Shown: positions 7,927 through 16,625 of the stretch, piece after piece | Position numbering within the stretch: the stretch's first letter is position 1 | Layout of the letters: each line of letters opens with the position of its first letter | From: Frankia sp. QA3 | GTDB lineage: Bacteria > Actinomycetota > Actinomycetes > Frankiales > Frankiaceae | Assembly: GCF_000262465.1 (NCBI RefSeq) | Contig: NZ_CM001489.1 | Coordinates: 1,835,441 to 1,899,440 of the forward strand | Direction of reading: 5' to 3' | DNA length: 64,000 nucleotides | Translations under genes and position numbers: made by a program | Notes under the pieces: model-generated | Database searches by the model: none | Seen by the model: the letters and a program-made list of their open reading frames with translations, nothing else | What the model was told of the DNA's origin: nothing

Positions 7927-8484
7927 GTGCGGTGGCTCGATGCGCGCGAGCAGCGGGTCTGGCGCCGCTACCTGCTGATGACCAGCCAGCTCACCGCGCA
8001 GATGAACCGCCAGCTCGCCGCCGACGCGGGGCTCTCGCTGGCCGACTACGAGGTCCTCGTCCGCCTCACCGACGTCCCCGCCGGGCGTCTTCGGGTGACC
8101 AGGCTCGCGCGCGATCTGTCCTGGGAGCAGAGCAGGCTCTCCCACCACGTCTCCCGGATGGAGCGCCGTGGCCTGGTAGCCCGGGAGGAGTGCGCCGACG
8201 ACGGCCGTGGTGCCCTGGTGGCGCTGACCGAGCACGGGCGGACGGCGATCGAGCGCGCCGCACCGGCGCATGTGGCCTTCGTCCGGGCCGGTGTCTTCGA
8301 CGCCCTCACCGACGCCCAGGTGGACGCTCTCGACGCGATCACCGGTTCGGTCCTGTCGGGTCTCCTCCCGGACGAGCGCCGCCCGACCCGGCCGGCAGAC
8401 GACGCCGCGACCGACCAGAACACCTCGGCTGGTCACGAGACCTCGTCCGGTCGTCGAACGGTTCGGCTGGGCGACCGGGATTGA
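7927..8484 (+). CDS. MarR-family transcriptional regulator
   Basis: Winged-helix regulator. WLDAREQRVWRRYLLMTSQL starts the dimerisation helix, then SLADYEVLVRLTD and SRLSHHVSRMERRGLVAREE (recognition helix) and a DDGRGALVALTEHG wing. GTG 7927 is preferred: the alternative GTG 7885 lies inside the second operator box and would add 14 atypical residues. The tail after about residue 150 (PTRPADDAATDQNTS) is low complexity. Probably represses the divergent pirin gene in response to a small aromatic or oxidant ligand, as is common in the family. Confidence 0.85.
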   Translation: MRWLDAREQRVWRRYLLMTSQLTAQMNRQLAADAGLSLADYEVLVRLTDVPAGRLRVTRLARDLSWEQSRLSHHVSRMERRGLVAREECADDGRGALVALTEHGRTAIERAAPAHVAFVRAGVFDALTDAQVDALDAITGSVLSGLLPDERRPTRPADDAATDQNTSAGHETSSGRRTVRLGDRD

Positions 8485-8487
8485 GCT

Positions 8488-8610
8488 GCGCAGGCGTCCA
8501 GGTCGTCACGGCGGACGCCGAGGATGCGCTGGGTCTCGTGGATGCCGCTCCCGGATGATCCCGGCCTCGCGCAGGATTCGCCGATGGTGCGAGAACGTCG
8601 TCTGGCCGAC
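8488..8610 (-). pseudogene. ArsR-type regulator fragment with frameshift
   Basis: Minus strand reads VGQTTFSHHRRILREAGIIR, the recognition helix and wing of an ArsR/SmtB winged helix, then after a frame change ETQRILGVRRDDLDA, the usual C-terminus. N-terminal half is absent. Lies between the MarR gene and a 22-bp repeat array; non-functional. Confidence 0.55.
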
Positions 8611-8617
8611 CTGACAG

Positions 8618-8683
8618 GGCCGCCGGCCCACAGGCGAGGGGCCGCCGGCCCACAGGCGAGGGGCCGCCGGCCCACAGGCGAGG
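8618..8683. repeat. Three tandem 22-bp repeats
   Basis: Three identical units of 22 bp starting ggccgccggcccacaggc, noncoding, between the ArsR fragment and the 3' end of the hydrolase gene. Each unit contains ggccgccggcc, which can fold back on itself. Confidence 0.9.
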
Positions 8684-8708
8684 GGCGCCGTCCGTGACGG
8701 CGGTTCGG

Positions 8709-9464
8709 TCAGACGGCGGAGCCGGGGATGGAACGGCCGCCGCGGTCGAGCAGGATCCGGGCCAGTTTTGCCGGCTCGCTGATCATGGCGTTGTGGCCGG
8801 TGTCGAGGTCGATGATCTCGTCGACGCCGCCGAGAGCCTCGATGGAGCGGCGCTGGGTGGCCACCGTCTGGGCGCGGTCGCGCAGGGTCAGGATCCAGGT
8901 GCGGGGCACGGAGCGGTCGAGGTCGGTGCGGTCGGTGGGCTCGATCGTCACCGAGGTGGACTCGCCGTGGAGCCGGGACAGGCTGAACGCCCGCTGCTCG
9001 CGGGTCATGCCGTTGCAGAACGAGTAGCGGGCCAGCAGCCGTGGCATCGGCGCGGCGGGGCGGCCGGTCGCGGCCTTGCGGCGGGCGACCCAGCCCAGGA
9101 TGCCGGGCACCGTGTCGACGATCGAGCGGCCCTGCGGCGGCACGGCCGCGCCCAGCAGGATCATCCGGCGCACGCGCGCCGGTCCCAGCCGCGCGACGAC
9201 GCCGGGCACGGTCAGGCCGGCCATCGAATGGCCGACGATGATGAACTCGCCGATGCCGGCGGCGTCGATCTGCGCGATCGTGCTCGTCACCCAGTCGTCG
9301 ACGGTGACTGTGGCGAGGTCGGCGGGCGCCGAGCGCCGGCCGGGCAGGTCGACGGCGAGGACCGGGGTGCCCGGCGCCTGTAATTCGATCTCGGCGACGG
9401 TGGGTTCCCAGCAGTCCCCGGCGTGCTGACCGCCGTGCACGAGCACGATGCCGACGTCCGCCAT
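8709..9464 (-). CDS. Alpha/beta hydrolase
   Basis: 251 residues. Oxyanion-hole motif VLVHGGQHAGDCWEP near the N-terminus, nucleophile GHSMAG at about residue 88, and catalytic His in DTGHNAM near the C-terminus, all as in the AB-hydrolase_6/esterase group (salicylate esterase, hydroxynitrile lyase relatives). Start ATG 9464 has GGGAGG 6 nt upstream. No signal peptide, so cytoplasmic. Substrate unknown; plant-hormone-ester-like or small aromatic esters are common in the family. Confidence 0.85.
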   Translation of the reverse strand: MADVGIVLVHGGQHAGDCWEPTVAEIELQAPGTPVLAVDLPGRRSAPADLATVTVDDWVTSTIAQIDAAGIGEFIIVGHSMAGLTVPGVVARLGPARVRRMILLGAAVPPQGRSIVDTVPGILGWVARRKAATGRPAAPMPRLLARYSFCNGMTREQRAFSLSRLHGESTSVTIEPTDRTDLDRSVPRTWILTLRDRAQTVATQRRSIEALGGVDEIIDLDTGHNAMISEPAKLARILLDRGGRSIPGSAV

Positions 9465-9678
9465 CCCCGACCTCCCGTATCCGTCCATCCCGATCAAACG
9501 TGAGAAGACCTTAGATGATCTGACGATCGCGTCAAGAGGTGCGGCGGCGGGCGAGCCGGTGGCGGCATCCGGCGCGAACGGGTCGTAACGTGACGGCCGG
9601 GGCGTCCGCATCGCCGACCGGCCTGGCCGCGGTGGACGCCGCACACCGCATGCCGACGGGACGGGGACGGGAGCGCCG

Positions 9679-10617
9679 ATGCCGCTGTGGCAGCAGGCCG
9701 CGGTCGGGGCCGGGGCGCTGCTGGCGCTGGCCGTGGTGGCCCGGGTGGTGCACCGGTGGTGGCCGCGGCGCGCCGTCGAGCTGCTCTCCGCCGCCAGCCG
9801 GGAGGCCGGCATCATCCTCGGCCTGTTCACGCTCTGGCAGGTCGCTCGCATCCTCGGGGTGACCAGGGTCGACGGCGGCATCGAGCGCGCCGAGTGGATC
9901 TGGCGGGCCGAGCAGTGGCTGCACCTGCCGAGCGAGCTCGCCATGGAGCGGTTCATGCTCGGCCACGAGAGCCTGCTGCGGGCGGCGAACGACTTCTACG
10001 CCTGGGTGCACTTCCCGGCGATGAACCTGTTCCTGGTGTGGCTGTTCGCCCGCCACCGCCGCGCCTACCCGTCGGTGCGCACGACGATCGTGCTGTTCAC
10101 CGGCTCGTCGCTGCTGTTCCACATGTTCCTGCCGGTGGCGCCGCCGCGGATGCTGACCTCCGTCGGCTTCGTCGACGAGGCGGTGCTGCTCGGCCAGTCG
10201 GTGTACGGCGAGTTCGGCAGCGGGGTCGCCGCGCAGCTCTCGGCGCTGCCCTCGGTGCACGTGGGCTGGGCGTTCCTCATCGCCTACGAGGTCATCCGGA
10301 TCAGCCCGAGCCGGTGGCGATGGCTGATCATCGTCCACCCGGTCGTGACGACCCTGGTCGTCGTCGTCACCGCGAACCATTTCTGGGCCGACGGCATCGT
10401 CGCCGTCGTGCTGCTGGTGCTGGCCGAGCTGGTCGGCCGGGCCCTGACCCGCGGGCTGCGCCGGCTGCGCGAGTGGATCCGCGCCCGGCGCGCCCCCGAG
10501 GCCGGGCGGCGTCCCGACGCCGTTCCCGCCCTCGTCGCGCTCCCGCGCCCCGCCGGTGGCGACGGGCGCCGGGAAGCGTCGGCCGCGGGCCCCGACCCGA
10601 CGACCATGGCCCGGTAG
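9679..10617 (+). CDS. PAP2-superfamily membrane protein (inositolphosphotransferase-like)
   Basis: 312 residues with about six membrane helices. The PAP2 signature is present as LPSVHVGWA (motif C2) and TANHFWADGI (motif C3, with the catalytic His and Asp). This is the divergent PAP2_3 group that includes phosphatidate phosphatases and inositol phosphorylceramide-type transferases. The C-terminal 50 residues are basic and disordered. ATG 9679 is preceded by GGGAG. Converges on the CoA-transferase gene with an 17-bp gap. Likely acts on a lipid phosphate at the outer membrane face. Confidence 0.8.
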   Translation: MPLWQQAAVGAGALLALAVVARVVHRWWPRRAVELLSAASREAGIILGLFTLWQVARILGVTRVDGGIERAEWIWRAEQWLHLPSELAMERFMLGHESLLRAANDFYAWVHFPAMNLFLVWLFARHRRAYPSVRTTIVLFTGSSLLFHMFLPVAPPRMLTSVGFVDEAVLLGQSVYGEFGSGVAAQLSALPSVHVGWAFLIAYEVIRISPSRWRWLIIVHPVVTTLVVVVTANHFWADGIVAVVLLVLAELVGRALTRGLRRLREWIRARRAPEAGRRPDAVPALVALPRPAGGDGRREASAAGPDPTTMAR

Positions 10618-10634
10618 CGGGGGCGTCGGGCGGG

Positions 10635-13166
10635 TCAGCCGCCCACGATGCCGCGGTCGCGCAGGTCGGCGATGTCGGCCTCGCCGTAGCCGAGCTCGGC
10701 GAGGATCGCGTCGGTGCGCGCGCCGGCGTGGGTGAAGCCCTTCGGACTCGTCGCGGAGCGGGAGAACCGGGTGGTGGGGCCGGGGCGCAGGTGCTCGTCG
10801 AACACGTCGCTGTGCACCGTCACGCAGTATTCCTCCGCCGCGGCCGGCTCCACCTGGATGATCGTCTGCTGGGAGCGCTCGGCGACCTCGACGCAGCCGA
10901 CGCCGGCCGCGGTGAGGTCGCGTTCCCAGTCGGCGGCCGGCCGGGTGCCGAACGTCTTCGCCAGCACGTCGACGAGTTCGGCCTCGTGCCCGGCCCGGCC
11001 CGGCGCGGTCGCGAACCGCGGGTCGGCGTCGAGGGCGACGTGGGCGGCGAGTGCCGCGGTGAGCCGCGGCCACTCCTTGTCCGCCGGGGCGGCGAGGAAC
11101 ACCCAGCCGTGCGCCGCCGGGTAGATCCGGTAGAGCGCCGAGGGGCCCCAGGCATCGTCGTCGACCTCCCGCGGCGCCGGCTTGCCGGGGTAGTCCACGA
11201 CCTGGTCGAGGATGGCGTGGGTGGCGGTCGCGAGCATCGTCGCCGTCAGCGCGCCCGTGGCCCGGCCCCGGCTCCTGGCGACCAGGCCCAGCAGGATCGC
11301 CGAGGCGGCGCCGAGGGCGGCGATGCCGTCGGCCTGCACCGGCACGGCGGCCGCGGCGGCGAAGCAGCGCACCGCGCCGGTCTTCTTCTGCGCCACCGTG
11401 GTCACCGCGCTGCGCACACCGGGCGCGTCGGTGAGTGCCAGCCCGCTGGCCGCGCCGATCGCCGGGGCGTAGGCCGGGCGGTGGCCGTACGGGCCGCCGG
11501 TTCCGTAGCCGGGGGCGTTGACGTAGACCAGCTCGGGGTTGAGGGCGCGCAGCGTCGCGGCGTCGACGCCGGCGCGTTCGGCCGCGCCCGCCCGGAACGC
11601 CTGCAGGACCACGTCGGCCCGCTTCGCGAGTTCGTGGACGATCGCGCGGCCCTCGTCGGTGGCCAGGTCGACGCACAGGCTCTCCTTGCCCTGCATGACC
11701 CTGGCGCCGCCGGACTCGGGGAAGCCGGCGACCCGGCGGATCGTGTCGCCCTCCAACGTCTCGATCTTGATGACGCGGGCGCCGAGGTCGGCGAGCAGGG
11801 TCGCGGCGAACGGCCCGGCGAACATCAGCCCGAAGTCCAGCACGGTGATCCCGGCGAGCGGCTGCTCTGGCGCGGCGCCTGCCAACGGCGTGGTGGCGGT
11901 CGACGCGGCCTCGGGCGTGGGCGTGAGCGGGGTGGCGTCGGACGGGGTGGATGCGGGGCCGGACGCGAGGGGGGTGGCCGGGGCGGGGGTCGCCGGCTGG
12001 CCGAGGCGGGGTGCGGGCGCGAGCTCGCGCAGCGGCCGGCCGTCGTCGTGGACGAGGGTGGAGGGCTGCACGACCGGGCCGAGCTCGGGGTCGGTGACGG
12101 TGACGCGGCGCCCGTCGTGGACGAGCTGCGGGTGGCCCAGCGCGTCGGAGCCCCGGCGGAACGGTTCGGCGGAGATGTCGCCGTTCGCGGCGAAGACCTC
12201 CTCCCATTCGGCGAGGGTCCGCCGCCCGACCCGCTCGATCATCAGCTCCCACAGCTCGGTGCGCAGCTCCTGCGTCGGCAGCGCGGGGATGCCGGCCCAC
12301 TTCGGGTCGGTGAACACCTCCGCCAGGCCCAACTCCCGCATCAGCGCGAGAAACAGCCGCGGCTCGACCTGCGCGAACTGCAGCCAGGTGCCGTCCTTCG
12401 TCGGCGCGGTCAGCAGCGGGTACACCAGCGGCCCCTGGACCTCCCCGGCGGCGTTGAACGCGTTGACGACGGTGAACGCGTCGGGCCAGCGGATGCCGAC
12501 GATCTCGGTGTAGAAGTTCCAGGTGTCCAGGGCGCCGACGCCGCGGGCGAGGTCGGCCTCGACGTGCTGGCCCAGCCCGCTGGCGTCGCGTTCGAGCAGC
12601 GCGGCGAGGATGCCGTGGACGGCCGTGTGCGCCGCGCCCCAGGAGGCGAACGGCACCGACACGTACGCCGGCCCCCGCCGGGCCGTGATCGCCTCCTTGA
12701 TGTGGAAGACGCCGAGCTTGGCCAGCACCAGCCCCTCGTAGCCGGGCAGGTCGCGCCACGGCCCGCCCGGTCCGAAGCCGGTGATCGACGCGCTGACCAG
12801 CCGCGGGTGGGCCGCGGCGAGGTCGGCCGCGGTCAGCCGCAGCGCCGCGAGCGTGGCCGGCCGGTACGTGGTGACCAGGACGTCGGCGTCGGCGAGCAGG
12901 GCGTCGAGCTCGTCGCGGCCGCCGGCGGCGCGCAGATCGAGCACCACGCTGCGCCGGCCGCGGCCGAGGACCGGCCAGTCGACCCGCCGGCGCAGCGCAC
13001 TGCCGCCGGGCGGCTCGACCAGCAGCACATCGGCCCCGGCGTCGGCGAGGAACAGTGTCGCCAGCGCCCCGGGCAGGCTGCCCGACAGATCGATGACGCG
13101 CAGCCCCGCCAGGGGTCCCTGCCCGGCCGGCCCGGCCTGCCCTGCGACGGAAGTGGTCTCTGTCAC
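10635..13166 (-). CDS. Tandem class III CoA-transferase (two CaiB/BaiF domains)
   Basis: 843 residues, about twice the usual 400. Domain 1 (about 10-400) starts PLAGLRVIDLSGSLPGALAT; domain 2 (about 435-840) starts PLAGITVLDFGLMFAGPFAA and has the better-conserved fold (LLADLGARVIKIETLEGDTI). A Thr/Pro/Ala-rich linker joins them. Class III enzymes move CoA between carboxylic acids and work as interlocked dimers, so the fusion may be a built-in pseudo-dimer. GTG 13166 is preceded by GAGGGAG at 6 nt. The upstream residues to 13199 are not part of the family. Substrate unknown; a fatty, bile-like or aromatic acid is plausible. Confidence 0.85.
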   Translation of the reverse strand: MTETTSVAGQAGPAGQGPLAGLRVIDLSGSLPGALATLFLADAGADVLLVEPPGGSALRRRVDWPVLGRGRRSVVLDLRAAGGRDELDALLADADVLVTTYRPATLAALRLTAADLAAAHPRLVSASITGFGPGGPWRDLPGYEGLVLAKLGVFHIKEAITARRGPAYVSVPFASWGAAHTAVHGILAALLERDASGLGQHVEADLARGVGALDTWNFYTEIVGIRWPDAFTVVNAFNAAGEVQGPLVYPLLTAPTKDGTWLQFAQVEPRLFLALMRELGLAEVFTDPKWAGIPALPTQELRTELWELMIERVGRRTLAEWEEVFAANGDISAEPFRRGSDALGHPQLVHDGRRVTVTDPELGPVVQPSTLVHDDGRPLRELAPAPRLGQPATPAPATPLASGPASTPSDATPLTPTPEAASTATTPLAGAAPEQPLAGITVLDFGLMFAGPFAATLLADLGARVIKIETLEGDTIRRVAGFPESGGARVMQGKESLCVDLATDEGRAIVHELAKRADVVLQAFRAGAAERAGVDAATLRALNPELVYVNAPGYGTGGPYGHRPAYAPAIGAASGLALTDAPGVRSAVTTVAQKKTGAVRCFAAAAAVPVQADGIAALGAASAILLGLVARSRGRATGALTATMLATATHAILDQVVDYPGKPAPREVDDDAWGPSALYRIYPAAHGWVFLAAPADKEWPRLTAALAAHVALDADPRFATAPGRAGHEAELVDVLAKTFGTRPAADWERDLTAAGVGCVEVAERSQQTIIQVEPAAAEEYCVTVHSDVFDEHLRPGPTTRFSRSATSPKGFTHAGARTDAILAELGYGEADIADLRDRGIVGG

Positions 13167-13403
13167 GCCGTACTCCCTCGTCCACGATGAACCCGGCATC
13201 CGTGACGGGCATCCTAGTGCACTAGGTCAGCGAAGAGAACTTCGTTGGTGCGCGGCCGCGGCAGGGTGGATCGGCGAGGATCACCTTCTCGTGGCAGGAC
13301 AGGAGAAGTCGGAGTAGTGACTGGACGGTCACGACGGGGTGGCTCCGAATGCGGCGGAGATCCGTGGCTGGGCGGGCGGCTTCCGCCCCCGCCCGGCTGC
13401 GGG

Positions 13404-14261
13404 TCAGCGCAGTTGCTGCGAGGTCGCCGCCTCGGGGCGCAGGTCGGCGAGGGTGAGCGGGTGCGCCGGGGGATCGGGCAGGACGGTCACGCAGTGCACC
13501 TGCCCGCCGGCGCCGACGTGGACGAGTTCGCCCGAGCGCAGCGGGCGCCAGTCGGGATGATCGTCCATGGGTTCGCTGGCTAGGACGACGGCGGGCGCGC
13601 TCGCCAGCTCCGCCGCGTGGATCCGGGTCGCTCCCGTGGCGTCACTGTGGTGCAGCGGCCGTCCGTCGGCGGGTCGCCGCAGCAGGTACAGGCGGTTGGT
13701 GTCCGGATACCGCAACGCCCACAGGTTCCTGGGGGTGATCAGTACCAGGTTGATGCTGTAGACCGGCAGGGTGGCGGCCACCCAGCGAACCGCGGCGGTG
13801 ATCCCGCCCCCGATGTCACCGCCGGCGACCTGGATCTCCCGGGTGATCAGCGCGAAGAGTCGTTCGGAGTCGGTGTCGCCGGCGACCCGCGCCATCGCGG
13901 CGCCGAGATGCGCCTGCAGGACGTCGAGGCCCTCGATCACCCCGTTATGCGCGAACAGCCGGCCGTCCTGGTGGAACGGGTGGGTGTTGCGCGGCGCGAG
14001 CCCGCCGGTGGAGGCATGCCGGACGTGGGCGACGAACGTCGTGGACTGTGCCTGGCGCGCCCGCGCGGCGAACTGGCGGTCCTCCCAGGCGGCGATCGGC
14101 TGGCGGAACAGCTCCGCCCGGCCGTCGGCGTCGAAGTAGCCCAGGCCCGTGCCATCCGGGTTGCGGCGGCTCTGGGCGTCGAGGCTGTCCGGGGCGTCGA
14201 GCAGCCAGAACGTGGCCCGGGTCCGTCGCGGGGCCCCGGTCAGCCCGAACAGTCGGCACAT
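13404..14261 (-). CDS. Class II glutamine amidotransferase
   Basis: 285 residues of the Ntn-hydrolase GATase_4 family (EgtC/YafJ-like). The catalytic nucleophile is Cys2 (MCRLFGLTG). VAHVRHASTGG and NTHPFHQDGRLFAHNGVIEG form the glutamine-binding region, and the DTDSERLF motif follows. Length is normal. EgtC removes the glutamyl group in ergothioneine synthesis, but no other egt gene is next to it, so this is more likely a stand-alone amidotransferase of unknown substrate. GAAGGA lies 9 nt upstream of ATG. Confidence 0.85.
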   Translation of the reverse strand: MCRLFGLTGAPRRTRATFWLLDAPDSLDAQSRRNPDGTGLGYFDADGRAELFRQPIAAWEDRQFAARARQAQSTTFVAHVRHASTGGLAPRNTHPFHQDGRLFAHNGVIEGLDVLQAHLGAAMARVAGDTDSERLFALITREIQVAGGDIGGGITAAVRWVAATLPVYSINLVLITPRNLWALRYPDTNRLYLLRRPADGRPLHHSDATGATRIHAAELASAPAVVLASEPMDDHPDWRPLRSGELVHVGAGGQVHCVTVLPDPPAHPLTLADLRPEAATSQQLR

Positions 14262-14312
14262 AGGCGCACGTCCTTCCTGACCCGTCCCGGCGTCGTCCGT
14301 CCTAGCGTCGTC

Positions 14313-16208
14313 CTACCCGGGGGGCGGCCCAGGAGGTGCGGGGGACAGGGGCGCCGGACCCGCGCTCAGGCGCATCCAGTCCTGGTGGACGACGCAGCGT
14401 CCGGCGCCGGCGCGCTTGGCGGCGTACATCGCGATGTCCGAGGCGTTGAGCAGGCGATCGGGGTCGGTGAGGCCGGGCCCGGAGACCGCCACCCCGGCGC
14501 TGGCGGTGATGGTGACGGTGATGCCGTCGATCGTCACCGGCTCGGCCAGGGAGGCCAGGACCCGCGCGGCGACCCGCTCTACGGTGTCGACCGACTCGAT
14601 CCGCGTGCAGAGCACGGCGAACTCGTCGCCGGCGAGGCGGGCGACCACGTCGCACGGTCGCACCGCGGCGCGCAGCCGGCAGGCGACCGTGCGCAGCAGC
14701 GCGTCGCCGGCCAGATGCCCGTAGGTGTCGTTGACCGCCTTGAAGCTGTCCAGGTCGACGAACACGATGCCGGTGCGCCCCGCGCCCGCCAGGCCCTCGC
14801 CGTCCCCCGCCCGCTGGTCCCCCGCCCGCTGGTCCGCCGCCAGGCTGCCGCGCAGCCGCTCCAGCAGCGACGCCCGGTTGGGCAGGCCGGTGAGCATGTC
14901 GTGCTGCGAGCGGTAGCGGATCTCCCGCTCGGCGGCGAAGCGGGCCGCGGCCGCACCGAGCACGCCGGCCACCGCCGCCACGAAACTGCGTTCGGAGTCG
15001 TTGAAGGCTCCGACCCCCGCCGGCAGGACGGTCCCAGGGGAGGTGTACGGGGGCCCGGCAGCGCCCGGGGGCCGCAGGACGGCGACGACCGCCGCGGGTT
15101 CGCCGCGCAGCCCTATCGGCTCGGCGAGGGTGAACCAGCCGTCCTGGCGCGGGTCCACCTCGCCGCCGGCGGTCGCCGACCGTGACCTCGCGGGTCCGCG
15201 CAGGGCCTCCTGGGCGACCGCGGCGGCCACGGTCCGCGACACCGACGGGCCGTCGGCGGCCACCAGACCCAGCGCGCCGGTATCCCCGTCGACCTCGTGC
15301 AGGGTCGCCGTCGCCCCGAGATGCTCGGCGAGCACCGCCGTCGCCCGGCGCCACAGCACGGCCGGCTCGAGGGTGACCAGGGCCTGGCGGGCCAGGTCGG
15401 CGAGGTGGGCCTGCGCGGCGCGGGCGTTTTCCCGCTCGGTGATGTCGATCGTGATGGCCGCGACCAGGCTGACCTGGCCCCTGGGGTCGCGGATCGGCAT
15501 CACGTGCAGGTCGAGGTAGCGGCCGAACGCGCCGACGATCCGCGCGCCGGGCTCACCGGCGAGACCCCGGCGCAGCATGGCCATCGGCTGCGGGTGATCG
15601 GCGAACACCTCGAACACCGACGCCGACTCGGCGGCGGCGAGGCCCGCGGCCTCCTCGGCCGTGTGCGCGCCCACCCCGAACACCGAACGGCCCGACTGGT
15701 CGATCAGCAGCATCGACACCGGGCTGTGGTCCAGCACGAGCCGCAGGTACCGGTTCGCCTGCTCCTGCTCGGTGACGTCCTGCACCCGGCTGACGACCTG
15801 CGGCCCGTCGTCCCCGGGCACCGCCGTGGCGACGATCAGCACCGGCACCAGCGAGCCGCCCGGGCGGACCAGGCGCACCGCCAGCGGCGGCTCCGGCGCC
15901 TCGCCCGCAGCCCGGCCGCGCACCGCAGCGTGGGCCGGGCCCGGTGGGAGGCGGGCGAGCTGACGGTGGTGGTAGTCCCGCAGCCGGGCGGCGTCGCCGG
16001 GCAGCAGATGGTCCGCCAGACGGGAGCCGATCAGTGCGGCCCGGTCACGGCCGAGGATCCGGCTCGCGGTGTCGTTGACGTCGCTGATCACGCCGTCGGA
16101 CGCCGTGGTGGCCAACAGGCCGATGTCGAGACGTTCCAACAGACGGTCGGTCACGTCCAGGGCGGGTCCGGCGGTCCCCCCTCCGTCGAGCGACGCGGAT
16201 CGCGGCAC
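14313..16208 (-). CDS. PAS-PAS-GAF-GGDEF diguanylate cyclase-like protein
   Basis: 631 residues. Two PAS domains (about 20-150 and 150-265; DVTEQEQ and DITEREN mark their ends), a GAF-like region (about 275-440), then a GGDEF domain (about 450-615) with FVDLDSFKAVNDTYGH. The active-site loop reads RLAGDEF, that is AGDEF rather than GGDEF; such variants can keep activity. No EAL domain and no membrane helix, so a soluble c-di-GMP synthase responding to a redox or small-molecule signal is inferred. A short DQRAG duplication sits before the metal-binding strand. The GTG start is not supported by a clear ribosome site. Confidence 0.85.
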   Translation of the reverse strand: MPRSASLDGGGTAGPALDVTDRLLERLDIGLLATTASDGVISDVNDTASRILGRDRAALIGSRLADHLLPGDAARLRDYHHRQLARLPPGPAHAAVRGRAAGEAPEPPLAVRLVRPGGSLVPVLIVATAVPGDDGPQVVSRVQDVTEQEQANRYLRLVLDHSPVSMLLIDQSGRSVFGVGAHTAEEAAGLAAAESASVFEVFADHPQPMAMLRRGLAGEPGARIVGAFGRYLDLHVMPIRDPRGQVSLVAAITIDITERENARAAQAHLADLARQALVTLEPAVLWRRATAVLAEHLGATATLHEVDGDTGALGLVAADGPSVSRTVAAAVAQEALRGPARSRSATAGGEVDPRQDGWFTLAEPIGLRGEPAAVVAVLRPPGAAGPPYTSPGTVLPAGVGAFNDSERSFVAAVAGVLGAAAARFAAEREIRYRSQHDMLTGLPNRASLLERLRGSLAADQRAGDQRAGDGEGLAGAGRTGIVFVDLDSFKAVNDTYGHLAGDALLRTVACRLRAAVRPCDVVARLAGDEFAVLCTRIESVDTVERVAARVLASLAEPVTIDGITVTITASAGVAVSGPGLTDPDRLLNASDIAMYAAKRAGAGRCVVHQDWMRLSAGPAPLSPAPPGPPPG

Positions 16209-16625
16209 CCATTGGGCCTACCCGGTACCGGTGGCCGGAATCGTCGTGAACGGGCCGGTCACACCCCTGTCGTCACCCAGCCGGCGCTGAGGCGCGGCGC
16301 TGCCCGCCGTCGACGCGTCGACGTCCTGGTCGACCTCGCGTCGGGCGAGCGGGCCGGCCGCCAGTCCGTTCCGCCAGCCGACCCGTTGTCCTGGTGAGGC
16401 GGTTCCCGCCGGCCGACCGGCCACAGTGGGCGCGGTCGCCGTCCGTGCCTGACAATTGTCATAACCGGCCCCTTTCTGTCCGCGGGATCCGCATACTGTG
16501 ACGGTGCGAGAGCGTTGTTGCGTAGCGGGTGTGCGCGGCCGGTCCCGGCAGGGGGACGCCCGCGGGAGGTGGACCGTGAACGCCGGGGCCGCCGTCGGTG
16601 CCCCGGCGGGGCGCAGGACGGCCCG
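16209..16625. other. Divergent intergenic region
   Basis: 417 bp between the leftward cyclase and the rightward GGCT-like gene. It holds the palindrome at 16450-16461 but no supported gene. An open frame continues upstream of GTG 16626, without family similarity. Confidence 0.4.
16450..16461. promoter_or_regulatory. Perfect 12-bp palindrome TGACAATTGTCA
   Basis: A perfect AT-centred dyad in GC-rich sequence, 165 bp upstream of the GGCT-like gene and 240 bp upstream of the cyclase gene. The half-site TGAC/GTCA is the same as in the pirin-marR operators at 7861-7890, though with a four-base centre. A regulator site is inferred. Confidence 0.5.

Noticed and set aside
9532..13212. Very long open frames on both strands (over 1100 codons) across the PAP2 and CoA-transferase genes
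   Set aside because: Arg/Pro/Ala/Gly-rich translations without family features; the real genes occupy other frames with clear motifs and ribosome sites.
16515..16625. N-terminal extension of the GGCT-like protein
   Set aside because: Arg/Gly-rich, unlike the family; GTG 16626 has a ribosome site at the right distance.
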